From Dipteris shenzhenensis (lineage: Eukaryota; Polypodiophyta; Polypodiopsida; Gleicheniales): a DNA stretch of 64,000 nucleotides. The notes under the pieces are model-generated. The model saw only the letters and a list, made by a program, of their open reading frames with translations. It had not been told where the DNA came from and ran no database searches. The translations under genes and the position numbers were made by a program. Location: NCBI GenBank assembly GCA_047967505.1, contig CM106538.1, one strand, 5' to 3'. Of this stretch, positions 35,202 through 47,425 are shown piece after piece (positions within the stretch are counted from its first letter, which is position 1; each line of letters opens with the position of its first letter).

Positions 35202-36407
35202 TGTTATCTCTGTGCCAACATGGACTTAGGTAGTACAGAATGTGTGTGTAGAGTAGTAGCAAAGCTCCGCTTGTACTTGCATAAGGCTAGGAATAATCTC
35301 TCTTAGGAATCCTCAACCTGCAAGTTCTACTTGCAACTCCTACTTGCAACTCCTCAATGCATGTTCTATATGCAAGTCCTACATGTTATTCCTACATGCA
35401 AGTTCTACATGTAACTCCTATATGCAACTCCTACATGCAAGTCCTACATGCGATTCGTACATGTGAGCATGCAAGGTCTACATGCAACTCCTACATGCAA
35501 TTTGCAACTCCTACATGCAGCTTCTATATGCAAGCTCTACATGTAGAGAGAGAATATTTTACAATTCCTACATGCAGAGAGAGAAGCTTTGTAACTTATA
35601 TAAATACCCCATAATGGAATGAAGCCCACACTCTTTGGGGCATTTTGTTGAGTTCTACTTTGGTATTCCAAGCAATTGTCTCAAGTGTCCATGCTTCCTT
35701 GCACTCCACATCCAAAAGCATGTCCCAACCTTGCAACTCCTCCTCCCCTCTCCTCCAACCTTGCAACCCATCCTCTCCCTCTCCTCCTCCTCCCCCTTCC
35801 TCCTCCTCCTCCTCCCCCTTCCTCATCCTCCTCCTCTCCATCCTCCTCCTCCCTCCTCCTCCTCCTCCCTCCTCCTCCCTCCTCTTCCTCCCTCTTCTCT
35901 CTCTCCTTTACCCCATGCTCTTGCATCTTCTTCCTCTCCCACTCCTATGCTCCCCCTAAACGCTTAGTTCCTCAACCCTTAACCTCCATGAACTACAAAG
36001 GAGATGAGTTCTCCACCATGTACTCTATCCTGAACTTTGGATCCTCCTTCTAAATGCTGAACCTCTTCTAAACCTTGGAACCTCCTTCTAAACCTTGGAA
36101 CCTCCTTCTAAACCCTGAACCTCCCTCTAACCCTTAAACTTTTCCTAAACCCTGCAACCCCCAATGAAGGCAAAAGCCTTCATTACCTCAACCATGATGA
36201 TGCACGTTCCTTTCATACATGCATGCACTATGTTTGCTTACCACACTTAAGCCTAAGTCTCTCACTGGAATACGACTCGAGGTCCTAAGGTACACGTATA
36301 CTACAAATGACAACCCTGATATATCTGTACACGTATACTACAAACGACAACCCTACAAACCGAGAATACCTTTCTCTTCCTACAAAAGCCGTGAGAAAGA
36401 GCCAACA
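35202..36407 (+). repeat. 5' LTR of the Ty3-type element
   Basis: 1,206 bp, starts TGTTATCTCTGTGCCAACAT and ends AAAGAGCCAACA. It contains a short-unit CTACATGCAA array (35,330-35,560), a CT/C tract (35,740-35,910) and an internal duplication of ACACGTATACTACAAA.GACAA near 36,290-36,355. Confidence 0.9.
35597..35606 (+). promoter_or_regulatory. TATA box in the Ty3-type 5' LTR
   Basis: TATATAAATA. The region is conserved in all three LTR copies of this family and is the likely promoter of the element. Confidence 0.55.
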
Positions 36408-36409
36408 TA

Positions 36410-36427
36410 TGGTGCCGCTGCCGGGGA
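36410..36427 (+). promoter_or_regulatory. Primer binding site, Asp tRNA type
   Basis: TGGTGCCGCTGCCGGGGA lies two bases after the 5' LTR. It differs at two positions from the usual plant Asp-tRNA primer site TGGCGCCGTTGCCGGGGA, which is used by Athila-like Ty3 elements among others. Confidence 0.8.
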
Positions 36428-37064
36428 GACTAGCATCTCATGTAACGAGTAAACATATGCAAGTATGTGTAAAAAACAAACTACTACAAACTTTCATGAA
36501 CATAACACTTAAGGGCAAGGAGAGTAAAAATTTTCCCAACTCCAGCCAAACATATCAATCCCAAGCATCAACCTTGGGTTACTACCTTAAGAAAATTTCT
36601 TTATTTCTTAAAAAGAAGCCACTTGATTAAAAAATCAAGGTAGGTAGTGGACACGAATGCGTAGAGCTTTCAATTTCAATCATTTCACCTTTTTATAGAA
36701 GAGCGATCTGAGCTAACCATGAAAAGTTATGGCTCGGGAAGAGGTTAGAGTTTAACCGTAAGCCTACACCCATTTCTTATAAAAACCCACTCCACCCCCT
36801 CATTCGTCTTCTTTCACATCTAGCCTTCATCCTCTTCTCCATTTCGAGCCCTACGCAAGACACTCCTCCCTCTCCATCGACCACCACCCTACTCCCATCC
36901 TCACATGGTGAGTTATTTCGAGCCCTTCTCATGACGATAACCTAGCCATCCACCCACCATCCATTCGTCCTCAACAATCCCGTTACATCAAGAAAGACTT
37001 GGAGAGCGTTCAGGTGACTATCTCTTCCTCCCTTTGGATTTCCATCAAAGTTTTTTGTTCGTAA

Positions 37065-37318
37065 AGTTTCCTCCCCCCCCCATCTCCTCTATCCCCTCCC
37101 CCCCACCCCCACCCCCTTCATCGCCTCCATTCCCCCCTCCACCTCCCTTCACCCCCTCCATCCCCCCCCCTCTCCTTCCCCCCCCCCCCCCACCCCCTCC
37201 CTTCAACCCCTCCATTCCCCCCCCCCCTTCACCCCCCCCCCCTTCACACCCCACCCCCCCTCCCCCTCCTTCACCCCCTCCACCCCCCCTTTCCTCCCCC
37301 CCCCCCCCCCTTTTTTCC

Positions 37319-37363
<45 letters not shown>
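37065..37363. repeat. Poly-C tract followed by (CT)n
   Basis: About 250 bp of C runs with CTCC and CACC, then (CT)n to 37,363, within the untranslated part of the Ty3-type element. The proline-rich frames here are composition artefacts. Confidence 0.9.
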
Positions 37364-37799
37364 GTCACCCAATCCCCTCCCTACCCTATAGATCTAAGGG
37401 CTTAAGGCCTTAAGGCAAGGCTACAAGCCTGGCAGCGTATCCACAGCACCTGCTGATGGTGCACACAGTGCCAGCCAGTGGCATGTGCTAATTTGGGCAG
37501 CACAGCTCAGTTTAGTCGGCAGCGCCTGCCCCGCCTCCAACCTACCCGATGCTAGGTGCCCGCCTACTCCCGACCGCAGGCCTCCTCTCCACCCCACCTC
37601 GCAAGCCTCCCTCCCACCTCCTCATACTCCTCATGAGCTCCTACTCATCCTTCCATTCTCCATCTGATCCACTCCACACCTCCCTTTCCATTCCCCTCCA
37701 GCCACCACCCCCCTCCCTGCGACTGTCGTGCGACGCCCCCCCCCTTCAGTAAATGTTTTTTATTTTTTTTAAAGTAATTAATTTACATTTATATATATA

Positions 37800-38150
37800 T
37801 TTTAAAAAACCTAACCTAACTGTCTAACTAACTCTAGTTAGGTTAGTGTTAACCTAGGTTAGTTTTAACTTAGGTTAGGTTAGATTTAACCTAGGTTAGT
37901 TAGGTTAACTCTAGGTTACTTAGTTATAGTTAGGTTAGTTTAACTACTAGTTAGTTAGACTAATTGGATAATTAGGTTAGTTTGATTCAACTAACTATGG
38001 TTAGTTTAGCTCACTATAGTCAGTTTGAACCATAGTTAGGTTAAGTTAGACTAACTGTTAGACATCTAACAAGATAGTTAGGTTAGTTAGACTAACTGGG
38101 CCAGTTAGGTCAACTAAGCTAGGTTAGCTACTACATCTCAGTTAGACTTA
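37800..38150. repeat. Degenerate GGTTAG / CTAACC repeat tract
   Basis: About 350 bp built from GGTTAGTT, AACCTAGGTTAG and TTAACCTAGG variants on both strands, inside the Ty3-type element. It is not the plant telomere repeat (TTTAGGG). Confidence 0.75.
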
Positions 38151-38718
38151 AAACCCATTCACACTAAACCTTAAGACCAAGCCCCCCCCCCTCCCAAAAA
38201 AAAGGCCAATTTTACGCCTACTTCAACACTTCGCATCTCGCCCGTTTGGGACCCAAATTGGACCCTGTTTGAACCATGATTTCACACATGAAAACACCAT
38301 GCTACGGGGCATTTTCCAGCCCATTGCACACCATTTCGGCATCCCTAGCACTTGCTCATTCGTGCCCCCGTGTGGGCCTCGTTTCACACTAATTCGCTCA
38401 TATCTTTACACCGTGACCTCTGATTAACGATCCGTCTGCACCAGCACATTTCCCTACACATGTGGGACAATGCTTGGCACATTATTAACATGATGGTCCC
38501 TACAACAATAATAGATTGCTAACCCTCCTAACACAAGTACATCAACACTCGCAGTTGTGGCAAGCAACTCTCGCCCAATCTGCACGTAGCTATGCCTCTG
38601 ACTCCAACGCTCGCCAAATCCGCATACAACTCCACTGCAACCACCACCTTCGCCAATCCTCTACCCCGATTCCCCCCCTAAAATTCAAGAAATCCCTTTG
38701 ACTCCTCCATGCCACAAC

Positions 38719-39240
38719 ATGGTTGGACGTCGTCGCCATGATGATGATGGAGATATTGACCTCGATGCGGAGGGTAACAATTTCTTTAATCACAGAAATG
38801 ATAACAATCAAGGCAAGTGTCCCCTGGACAAACTCAAACTTCCCAAATATAATGGTACGAGAGATCCAACCCGATTCCTCTAGAATTTTGATGCCCCATG
38901 TCGAGTAGATGGAGATCAATCCAATGAAACCAAGGTGGCTTGGTTTCCCATGGCCTTAACCGATGAAGCATTAGAATGGTACCTAGACCTCCTAATGGAA
39001 GAGAGAGCCACGTGGGACCTACTTCAAACAAAGTTCAAGAGGCGCTTTCAAATGGAGAGACTACAAGATGATCCTAGCCTCCAACTCAGCAAGATCGAGC
39101 AAGGCCGTTGAGAAGATGTACGAATGTACTTGGGCAAGATGAAAGATTAATTGCCAAATGTGACCCACGCCCTGATGCAGAGTACCTCATGGCCTGGTTC
39201 ATTATAGGACTAAGGAAGAAAATCTGTATGGACATGAAAA
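38719..39240 (+). pseudogene. Ty3-type gag remnant
   Basis: ATG at 38,719 (MVGRRRHDDDGDIDLDAEGN). The frame reads KLKLPKYNGTRDPTRFL, then TAG (38,881-38,883), then NFDAPCRVDGDQSNETKVAW, FPMALTDEALEWYLDLL, and TWDLLQTKFKRRFQ, the typical gag core. TGA (about 39,109) and TAA (about 39,148) follow, and the end (CDPRPDAEYLMAWFIIGLRK) is in another frame. The reading enters the 3' LTR at 39,243. It has no zinc knuckle, since the deletion removed everything downstream. Confidence 0.82.
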
Positions 39241-39242
39241 TA

Positions 39243-40305
39243 TGTTGTCTCTATGCCAACATGGACTTAGGTAGTACAAAATGTGTGTGTAGAGTAGTGG
39301 CAAAGCTCCGCTTGTACTTGCATAAGGCTAGGAATAATCTCTCTTAGGAATCCTCAACCTGTAAGTTCTACTTGCAACTCCTACTTGCAACTCCTACATG
39401 GATATTGTACATGCAAGTCCTACATTCGATTCCTAAAAGCGAGTTCTACATGCAATTCCTACATGTGAGTTCTACATGCAAGTTCTACATGCAACTTGCA
39501 AATCCTACATGCAGCTTCTATATGCAAGCTCTAAATGTAGAGAGAGAATATCTTACAATTCTTACATGCAGAGAGAGAAGCTCTCCAACTTGTATAAATG
39601 CCCCATAATGGAATGAAGCCCACACTCTTTGGGGCATTGTGTTGAGTTCTACTTTGGTATTCCAAGCAATTGTCTTAAGTGTCCATGCTTCCTTGCACTC
39701 CACGTCCAAAAGCATGTCCTAACCTTGCAACTCCTCCTCCCCTCTCCTCCAATTTTGCAACCCATCCTCTCCCTCTCCTCCTCCCCCCCCTCCTCCTCCT
39801 CCTCCTCCCTCCTCCTCCTCCCTCCTCCTCCTCCTCCTCCCTCTTCTCTCTCTCCTTTCCCCCATGCTCTTACATCTTCTTCCTCTCTCACTCCTATGCT
39901 CCCCCTAATCCCTTAGTTCCTCAACCCTTGACCTCCATGAACTATGAAGGAGACGAGTTCTCCACCATGTACTCTATCCTAAACCTTGGATCCTCCTTCT
40001 AAACCGTGAAGCTCTTCTAAACCTTGGAACCTCCTTCTAAACCCTGAACCTCTAACCCTTAAACTCCACCTAAACCCTGCAACCCCCAATGAAGGCGAAA
40101 GCCATCATTACCTCAACCATGATGATGCACGTTCCTTTCACACACTTAAGCCTACGTCTCTCATCGGAATATGACTCGAGGTACTAAGCTACACGTATAC
40201 TACAAATGACAACCCTGATATATCTATAGGTGACAAAAAGCCTTGAAACCCTGCAAACTAAGAATACCCTTCTCTTCCTACGGAAGCCGTAGAAAAGAGC
40301 CAACA
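39243..40305 (+). repeat. 3' LTR of the Ty3-type element
   Basis: 1,063 bp, starts TGTTGTCTCTATGCCAACAT and ends AAAGAGCCAACA. It is shorter than the 5' LTR because its CTACATGC array and C-rich tract are shorter and it lacks the internal duplication near the end. Confidence 0.9.
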
Positions 40306-40310
40306 CTGTG

Positions 40311-42030
40311 CATGGGCGGTCTCTAAAAGGTTCTCCACTAAGTGGTCTCTCAAAAGTTTTCCAATCAACTCTTGCCATATCAATGCGCATATATGCTTAA
40401 CTTAATATTTCCCCCAGCATCTACTGCCCATGTATGCTTAGATTAATTTTTCCGCCCTCCCCCTTGACTAATACGAATGTAGGAATAAACCTCATCGTGG
40501 ATGCCTACTCATTTGAGTCTTGGTCACCCCATATGGGGCGTTGTTGGCACTACTAAAAGGAACAAAAAAAAAGAAAATATTGGTGGAGAGATTGCACAAG
40601 AGGCACACATACATGCGATAAACACGCTCATGAGGTAGGAAAAAATGGGGAGTATGTCATTGAGGGTGAAGCCAACGCCTCATTGGGAGGGGGGCCCACC
40701 TCTATGATTAGAAGAGGGTTGTTTTTTAGAAGCACTTTTGTCGGGTATCTTGTCTATAAATGAGAGATATGGCATTGGGATGAGAGGGTGTTCCTTGGGT
40801 CCATCGTGGAAAATTCATTGCAAGAGAGCAACACGAGAGCACACATGGTAGAAAAGCGAAAATGTTTGCAGCAAAGAAAGGGGGTGGTAGGCATGGTAAG
40901 AAGAAGTGGGGGAGGGGGTGGGTTGTTACAACAACAAAAACTAGAAAGGTTGAGATAGAGAAACTCACAAACGAGGCTATGGTAGGTTTGAAACTTTGCT
41001 TGCTAAAAATGTTGGAAACAAGAGGAAACATACATAGATAAGGCACCCCTCAACTTGCTCATAGAGTACAACATAAAATTAATCTCTGGCATCATGAATG
41101 CTAAGATGTAACCTATATCCATATGTGTAACAACAGGTTTACATTGCTCAAGCCTGAATCTACGCAGCAATGTCTCAATATACATTGTTGTGGATGATGG
41201 CCCTAGGTCCGAATATTTAGCCAAGTGGCTAGCCCAAGACAAGGATTCCACCTATACAACAAAGGCACTAAGCCTGGCATATGTGAGAGTGTAAAAGTAG
41301 ATACAAGTGATGGCCTAGAGTAGGAGGTAAATTTACACAAATCATCCTGTACGAGAGCAAGAGAACAATAATGAAGAGTTGTAGATGGCCAACAGAAGTA
41401 TAATTAATTGGTGGAATATGAGGACACAAAGTATAGTGAGCTGAACCTGAAAAGAAGAAAAAATTTGGGCACTCAAAGTCAAGGTAAAATGCTCAACCCG
41501 AACCGTGGTTCTACATGGTGCAAAGCCCAAGATCACATAGAGCGGCCAACCTCACCCTTTCATGATCTTTCCACTTCACATGAGGAGGTTTCTAGGGAGG
41601 TACAATAGATGGAGAAAGACCTTCAATCTCCCTATACGTTGAAAGTGCAGGAGGGACTAAATCTTAAAGTTCTTAGAGCCAAGTATTCATCTTTTTTTAG
41701 CCCCATCACATATGAAAATCCAAAAGCATGGGTTGAATGAGAACATAGGTCAAGCTATGAATAGGGAAAAAGAGAAGCCTCATAATTGCTTGGTTTAAGC
41801 AAAAAGCTACCAAGGTCCCATACAACAAGGACATCTCAAACCACACTATTCTTCAATCCGAAAAAATGATGGAGGTGCCTTATCATCTTTTGTACAACTA
41901 GCTCACCACACCATGGATGACTTTTCCACTATACCTTTGCAATAGATAGATTTCATGGAAGTGAGGGTGGTGCAATCTACGTGATGTTCCTCACTTGAAG
42001 AAAGAGCAACCTATAGCAATGAGGAGACAC
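40311..42030. other. Mostly unrecognised region
   Basis: No supported gene apart from the possible copia scrap at 41,055-41,250. Confidence 0.45.
41055..41250 (-). pseudogene. Copia reverse transcriptase/RNase H linker scrap
   Basis: The minus-strand reading MYIETLLRRFRLEQCKPVVT, then HMDIG, matches the stretch after the YVDD box of copia (Y..LL.RF.M..CKPV.TPM). It is about 65 codons with no other copia domain next to it. Confidence 0.5.
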
Positions 42031-42033
42031 CAA

Positions 42034-42503
42034 TCAAGGGGTTAACTATATGTAAACCCTTTATGTCATGTGCATTTTTTTAATGAACAAAGCCCTTATC
42101 TATGATTGTTTAATGAATAAAGCACACCGTTTTTCTATTAAACCTATGAATATCCCCTTTACCCCCACCCCCTCACCCACGGGTATAGTAAGAGCATGAA
42201 ATTATAGATGACATCTTGGGTATCCAACCTTCTTGGTAGTAAGATTGTCTTCGTTATCTCGACTCCTATGATGAATACAAGGCGACTCCACATCATATGC
42301 GCATCTTGGGGTGTTCACTTTTAAAAAATGGATCATTTCACTTCAGCTAATTAGAGGGGATATTCTAATTTTAAAAATGTATATTTAATGTATACATTTA
42401 GGGGTGGTGGATAGCTTCTTTATGACATCCACAATGAAAATATATCATGTATATAGGGATATTAATAATCTCTTGAATGCACATGATATATGGTCCTCTT
42501 GAA
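42034..42503. mobile_element. Composite MITE-like sequence, same family as 14.0 and 34.7 kb
   Basis: Left part TCAAGGGGTTAACTATATGT ... ATGTCATGTGCATT; an inner start CTTGGGGTGTTCAC at 42,304; and a right end which read inverted gives TCAAGAGGACCATATATCAT, then GTGCATTCAAGAG. It looks like one copy (42,304-42,503) beside a partial one. Confidence 0.35.
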
Positions 42504-42504
42504 G

Positions 42505-45448
42505 AGTGATTATTTGCATGTCCACATGTCTTCGTGCAAGACTTGGCCATAGTAGCTACATGCCAACTTTTGCAATTGACTGCTCTCCTCACAAAGGCAG
42601 ACATCCATGAGGATGCAACACAGATCATGCTCAACTACATCCTACAATTAGGACCCCAATAATGCCAAATTTATGCCTACTTCATACGAGAACAAGATCT
42701 TGCATCTCACTATGTGCAAAAGTTTGATACGTATGACCATGGCATAAGGCCTACAAATGGCAATCACCTAAGCCTTTTTAGTAGCACACCAAGTTCACTA
42801 AGACAATGTTTTTGGAGGCTCACCAACACCAGCCTTTGTTACGGTCTTTAGGGACCCTAAATGGTGCCAAAGGCGGGGATGCTATGGACCACTTACATGG
42901 ACCCTTAGCCATAAGAAAACTCTTACTTTGGCTCTATCTCACAACAATTTTATATAGGTTGGCTACCTCTATATTATTTTATCCTTTTTGAGTAAGCAAG
43001 CCATGCTGTTTGTGGGGGATTGTGGTAGAAAAAACACACCTTATAGGTTGTAATCTTGGGAAAAACACACCTCATAGTCGATAAGCATCAATCATCTCAT
43101 AGTTCGAATCTCAAAAGAAACACACCTCATAGTTAGAAAGCCATGCATTTTTTTGACCCATGGTGGATGAGATACTATCAAAGCAATGTCCATCTTATCG
43201 AAGAACTAGAGAGATGTTGCTAGCATGGCAAGCTCACTCACAGGGGTGGATGAGATTTGGGTTTCATAAGTTTTGTATGTTTTGGGCCATCTTTATCAAT
43301 CCAATCAATCTAGAAACTTTATGTTGCTCATGTGCCTAGAAGCTCTTATAAGTCTTAAATAAAAGCAATGAAGAAGAGTCAATGTGACACCAAGAGAGAC
43401 ACGAACCCTCTCCCCACCTATATGAGAAAACATGTGTGCCACAAGATCTATGGAGCGCTCTAAGGTGGATGGAACCAGAAATATGATGAAGAGAGTGCTC
43501 ATGACATGTAACTCGAGTCAGTTAGGTTCCAAGCAAGGTAAAAAATAAGGAGGGAACAAGATTATGACAGTGTAAGTCAATGGGTGAATCTTTCCCCATA
43601 TAGAGTTAGAAATTTTAGCCTTGTAGCCACTATTAGGGCAAATTTATCAAATTTGAGGATCTAAAAATTATCCCACCTTTATTTTTTGCCTAATTTATCA
43701 AATTTAAAGCTCTAAATATTAGCCCAACCAATTTGGGAAAACTTCTAAATTAGCCCTTGGGCTAAAATTTGCCCCTAAGTTTTTCCCTGGTTCCAAGATA
43801 GATTAGCTTGGACTCATAAAGAGAAACTTCAGTGTATGTGTATATCAACAATACATGATAGGCTTATTATATAGAGAGAGCTTTTAGAATAGTCAACACT
43901 TGTGGGATCCTCTGATCCACATATTTCCTAGTGGATGTCCTTGCTCCACATCTTCACATCATGTAGTCCAGATCCTTAGGTGGTTACTTTAATAGATTCC
44001 TACATTATGTGCTCATGGCACCATATCTCAACACTATCAACATAGGATGCTAATCAAACTCCTAAATACCAAAGTTGTGCTGGAAAAACACTGAGCATTA
44101 CCATGAAGATCTAATGCATTGTCTGATGTATGACAATAGTGACCACTAGCAAAAACTTGAAATTTGGATTTTACTTTCATATGAGAAACAAATTCCCAAA
44201 TACCAAAGCTTTGGTGGTAAAATACTCAACAATACCATCTTGGTAAGAAGATCTAATTCAATGACAATTGTCCAATTGGATCTACCTTTGTATAACTAGA
44301 ATATGTCCATTCATACAAATTTAGATTTTTTGTTGCTCTAAAGTCCAAAAATCTACACAAAAATAAAAGAGAAAACGAAAGAGAAGAAAAAAGAGGTAAT
44401 AAAAACTTTTTGGAAAAACAAATGGAAGACATACTTAGCAAGCAAAGCAATACTTATGTCATCATCAATGCCCAAGCATAAGCAGCTATACTAGGTTTCT
44501 AAAGACCTATGGAGTCTCTTGGACAATAGTCCGATTGGAGACCACTAGCGAGAACTTGGAAAGAAGCCATCTCTGATGCACCGCTAAAGAGAACATTATG
44601 AATAGTGGTCATACATGGCAGTGGGAGAAATGTTCTTTGTGTTTTAAGTCCACTCCAAGGTGGCAAGCCTAGCCCTTGGCATCAACCGAGCCATATGCTT
44701 ATCAAAGTTGTTGTTAGCTTTGAACTCTCTTGTGGAGATCCATTGCACATGATTCACAAATAATCTTTTTCTTTGGTGATTAGGGCACCAAAATCCAAGC
44801 ACCATTTGTGTCATTGGAGAACTCTGCATACATGGCATGAGGGCAAGTCTCATGTAAGAGAGCCTCATGAAATGAAGGAAGCCCAACATGACTGTGAGTC
44901 TATTCATAATCACAGTCATTAGCAAATAATTGACAACCATGTCCATATGAATATGCAAAACGTGAAAATCACATAGTGCTCTAAAAAGTTTTTTAGAAAT
45001 GTCAAAACATTTTGGTGTTTCATTGTTAAAACATAGTGGAATTTACTATTATATGCTCTTTTGAAACCTTTTGATAAGTGTGCACTCATCTAAGGGTGGA
45101 AAAATTTTGGTATGAAATGCTCCATTTTTGTCAGAATAAATGCACCTCACGTGTGTTTATTAGGGCCATTTATTGGATAGTTCACTTTAGAGCTAGGTTA
45201 TTAACTTCCTTGATAAGTGTTTTGCTAGATCCTATAAATAGGACGTTATGTGAAACCAGCCTTTGGTAAAATCCAACAGATGGGTGATGGACAATTTCAA
45301 CCCAACTCAAGCAATCACAAAGCTGAAAATAGTAGTTTAAGAGAAAGAGAGGGAGCTAGGATGCTTTTGCACAAGAGAATTATGGGCCCCAAAAACCCTT
45401 GTTGTTGTAAGGGTGGCGAGCAAAAGAGAGAACACACACATGCACCTC

Positions 45449-45528
<80 letters not shown>

Positions 45529-46990
45529 GCATGGGGAGCAACCAAGAACATGCACCAACACAAAACATACAATGTGCACATAGGCCTACAGATGGTGTCA
45601 TGCATTACCAAACCTACATGCAAGATAGCAATATTGATGGGAGGTAGGTTACTCCAAATGTTGTGGATATGTGTTGCTCTTCTAATATAGAAAGCTTGTG
45701 AAGTATGTAGAGCATAGGTGAATGCTAGGACAAAGTGTTTTCAACTCTTAGAAAATCAAAAAATTCATTAAGCACCTACCAAACCAACACACAATAACAG
45801 GAGGAAACTCCACTCAATAGCTTCATGTGCAACAGTTGTGCAAGGGGAGTTGGCATGGTTCTCTCCTATTTTTTATAATCATAGGGAAAAATGCCCTTTC
45901 CCTATCTACACATCAACACTAGAAAATTTTGGCTGTTATTGTTTGTCAATTTAAAAAGTGCATAACAAAATTCTATGGCTTGCTCAAAACTTGAAACCAT
46001 TTTCACTGTTCCAAAATGTACCTATTCTTGCATGATACACATGCTTTGTGCATGAAGGAGCAACACATAAGTCACCAAGGAGTGGGTTTAGGTTCACAAG
46101 TAGGTGCCTAAAACTAATGTCTCAGTAATGCAACACTTGTATGATTGTTGAGGCTTGAAAGTCATTGCCGGGGGTAGTTTAGACCTCTTCCAAAACTCTT
46201 TGGCATTGTGGAGAGGCCCTGTCTAAACTAGGCTAGACATCTTGATTGAATCTAACATCTACGATTTGAAAAATTGCCAATATAGTTAGACATCATTGGC
46301 AGCTATAGAATAACATATTCAAGAAACCACACTTGCCTTCTCAAAGCAGGATAGGATGTTGATCCAAGTTTTTCCCAATCTAAATTTTAGAATCTCCACA
46401 CTAGGCAATAGCATAGAAAGCTATAGTGCCTATGTATTCCAATTGAATGAGAAAATCCAAGAAAATCTAGCAAAAAGGTATACTACTCTCTAAGGAATCA
46501 AGTATAGTAAGCAATACATGATCTTATGAGGTCCAAAACACAAAAAACTGGTCCATCAGGAGCATAAATAGAGATGATAGAAAACTAGTCCATGAGGCTC
46601 ATATTGCAAAGTGCAGCCTCCTTGACCACTACTCCCATAAGTTTCATTTGCATATGGCATGGGCCTCATAAAAGTTCCCTATTGAGCTAATGAACAAAAA
46701 AAATGATCCATGCTACATAACTTGAGTGAACTAGTTTCAAGTTATTGCTACTTTGCTAATAGATAGCATACATACACTTGAGAATTGAGGTCTCTTACTT
46801 TTAACACATGTGACCACCACAAGATCTCGAGCTTGAAGGTCGAGAAGCAATCACTTACCAGTTTTGCATGTAGGTCTTGCGAGCACTGGAGGGCAGACGC
46901 TGGAGTGTAGAAGTCAAAGGGCCATTGGAGCATTGAGGTCACTGAGGGCAAAGGCTAAAGCGCAAAAGTGGGAGGGTTGAGTAGCACCAC
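42505..46990. other. Long region without a recognised gene
   Basis: No supported gene. Minor structure: AAAAACACACCTCATAG repeated about three times at 43,030-43,135; inverted AAATTTTAGCC(C) motifs at 43,600-43,800; and a (GA)n run listed separately. Confidence 0.45.
45450..45525. repeat. (GA)n microsatellite
   Basis: About 38 uninterrupted GA units. The Glu-Arg and Ser-Leu frames across it are artefacts. Confidence 0.97.
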
Positions 46991-47017
46991 ATGTTTTTTA
47001 CTTTTTACATCGACGCT

Positions 47018-47356
47018 TCACTGCAACCTTATAGAAGCCATGAGATAGTAGGAAAATTGGTCAAATGTGATGAAACCTTGACCACCGTCCACCACATGAA
47101 CAAGAAGCTTTCTTTCTAGGACATGCAAAGGGAGGGATGTTTCAGTCCATTGGTTGAAGCTCAGTGTACATACAGTGGCAACACCAAGGCCAATCCTAAC
47201 TCCAGGAGCAGACGTAGGAAGAAACTTTTGCTTGCTGTCCATGAAGGGCTCCCGCACAGGCAATTGCAGTAAGGATTGGAGCTTCAAAAACACAAATGGC
47301 CCTCCGGGTCTAACCAGCCATTTGTCCCTTGCAAAGAGGGAGGAATCGTCGACCAT
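47018..47356 (-). CDS. Unidentified 112-codon open frame, possible exon
   Basis: ATG at 47,356-47,354, ending at TGA. The composition is ordinary protein-like rather than repeat-driven (ARDKWLVRPGGPFVFLKLQS, then RIGLGVATVCTLSFNQWTE). Near the 3' end an AAG|GT donor-like site (ASIR then GTTGCA) would allow splicing. It lies 70 bp outside the copia derivative at 47,426. I do not recognise the family. It may be an exon fragment of a host gene or an unidentified element; I see no further exon. Confidence 0.35.
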   Translation of the reverse strand: MVDDSSLFARDKWLVRPGGPFVFLKLQSLLQLPVREPFMDSKQKFLPTSAPGVRIGLGVATVCTLSFNQWTETSLPLHVLERKLLVHVVDGGQGFITFDQFSYYLMASIRLQ

Positions 47357-47425
47357 GTTTTCAAAAAGAAGAAAATATCATCCATTCCAAGATAATTACA
47401 TCCACTTGTGTTGGAAGGTCTCTTC

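Larger units (their letters stand above)
35197..40310 (+). mobile_element. Ty3-type LTR retrotransposon reduced to LTR, gag remnant and LTR, with CTGTG target duplication
   Basis: The element spans 35,202-40,305 (5,104 bp). The 5' LTR (35,202-36,407) and 3' LTR (39,243-40,305) both run TGTT...CAACA, and CTGTG directly flanks the outer ends (35,197-35,201 and 40,306-40,310). The primer site after the 5' LTR matches the 3' end of Asp tRNA. The interior of about 2.8 kb holds C-rich and CT tracts, a GGTTAG-like repeat and a decayed gag that runs straight into the 3' LTR with no polypurine tract. No protease, RT or integrase is present. It is a deletion derivative, dependent on a partner for its original movement. 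Confidence 0.9.

Noticed and set aside
35635-36053. Overlapping Ser/Pro/Leu frames also seen at 16.1-16.5 and 39.6-40.0 kb
   Set aside because: They lie inside LTRs of one family across a C/T-rich tract; the similarity is LTR homology, not a protein.
37034-37405. Extensin-like proline-rich protein
   Set aside because: Created by poly-C and (CT)n runs within a retrotransposon; no signal peptide or Ser-Pro4 order.
37800-38150. Interstitial telomere
   Set aside because: The unit is GGTTAG-like and degenerate in both directions, not TTTAGGG.
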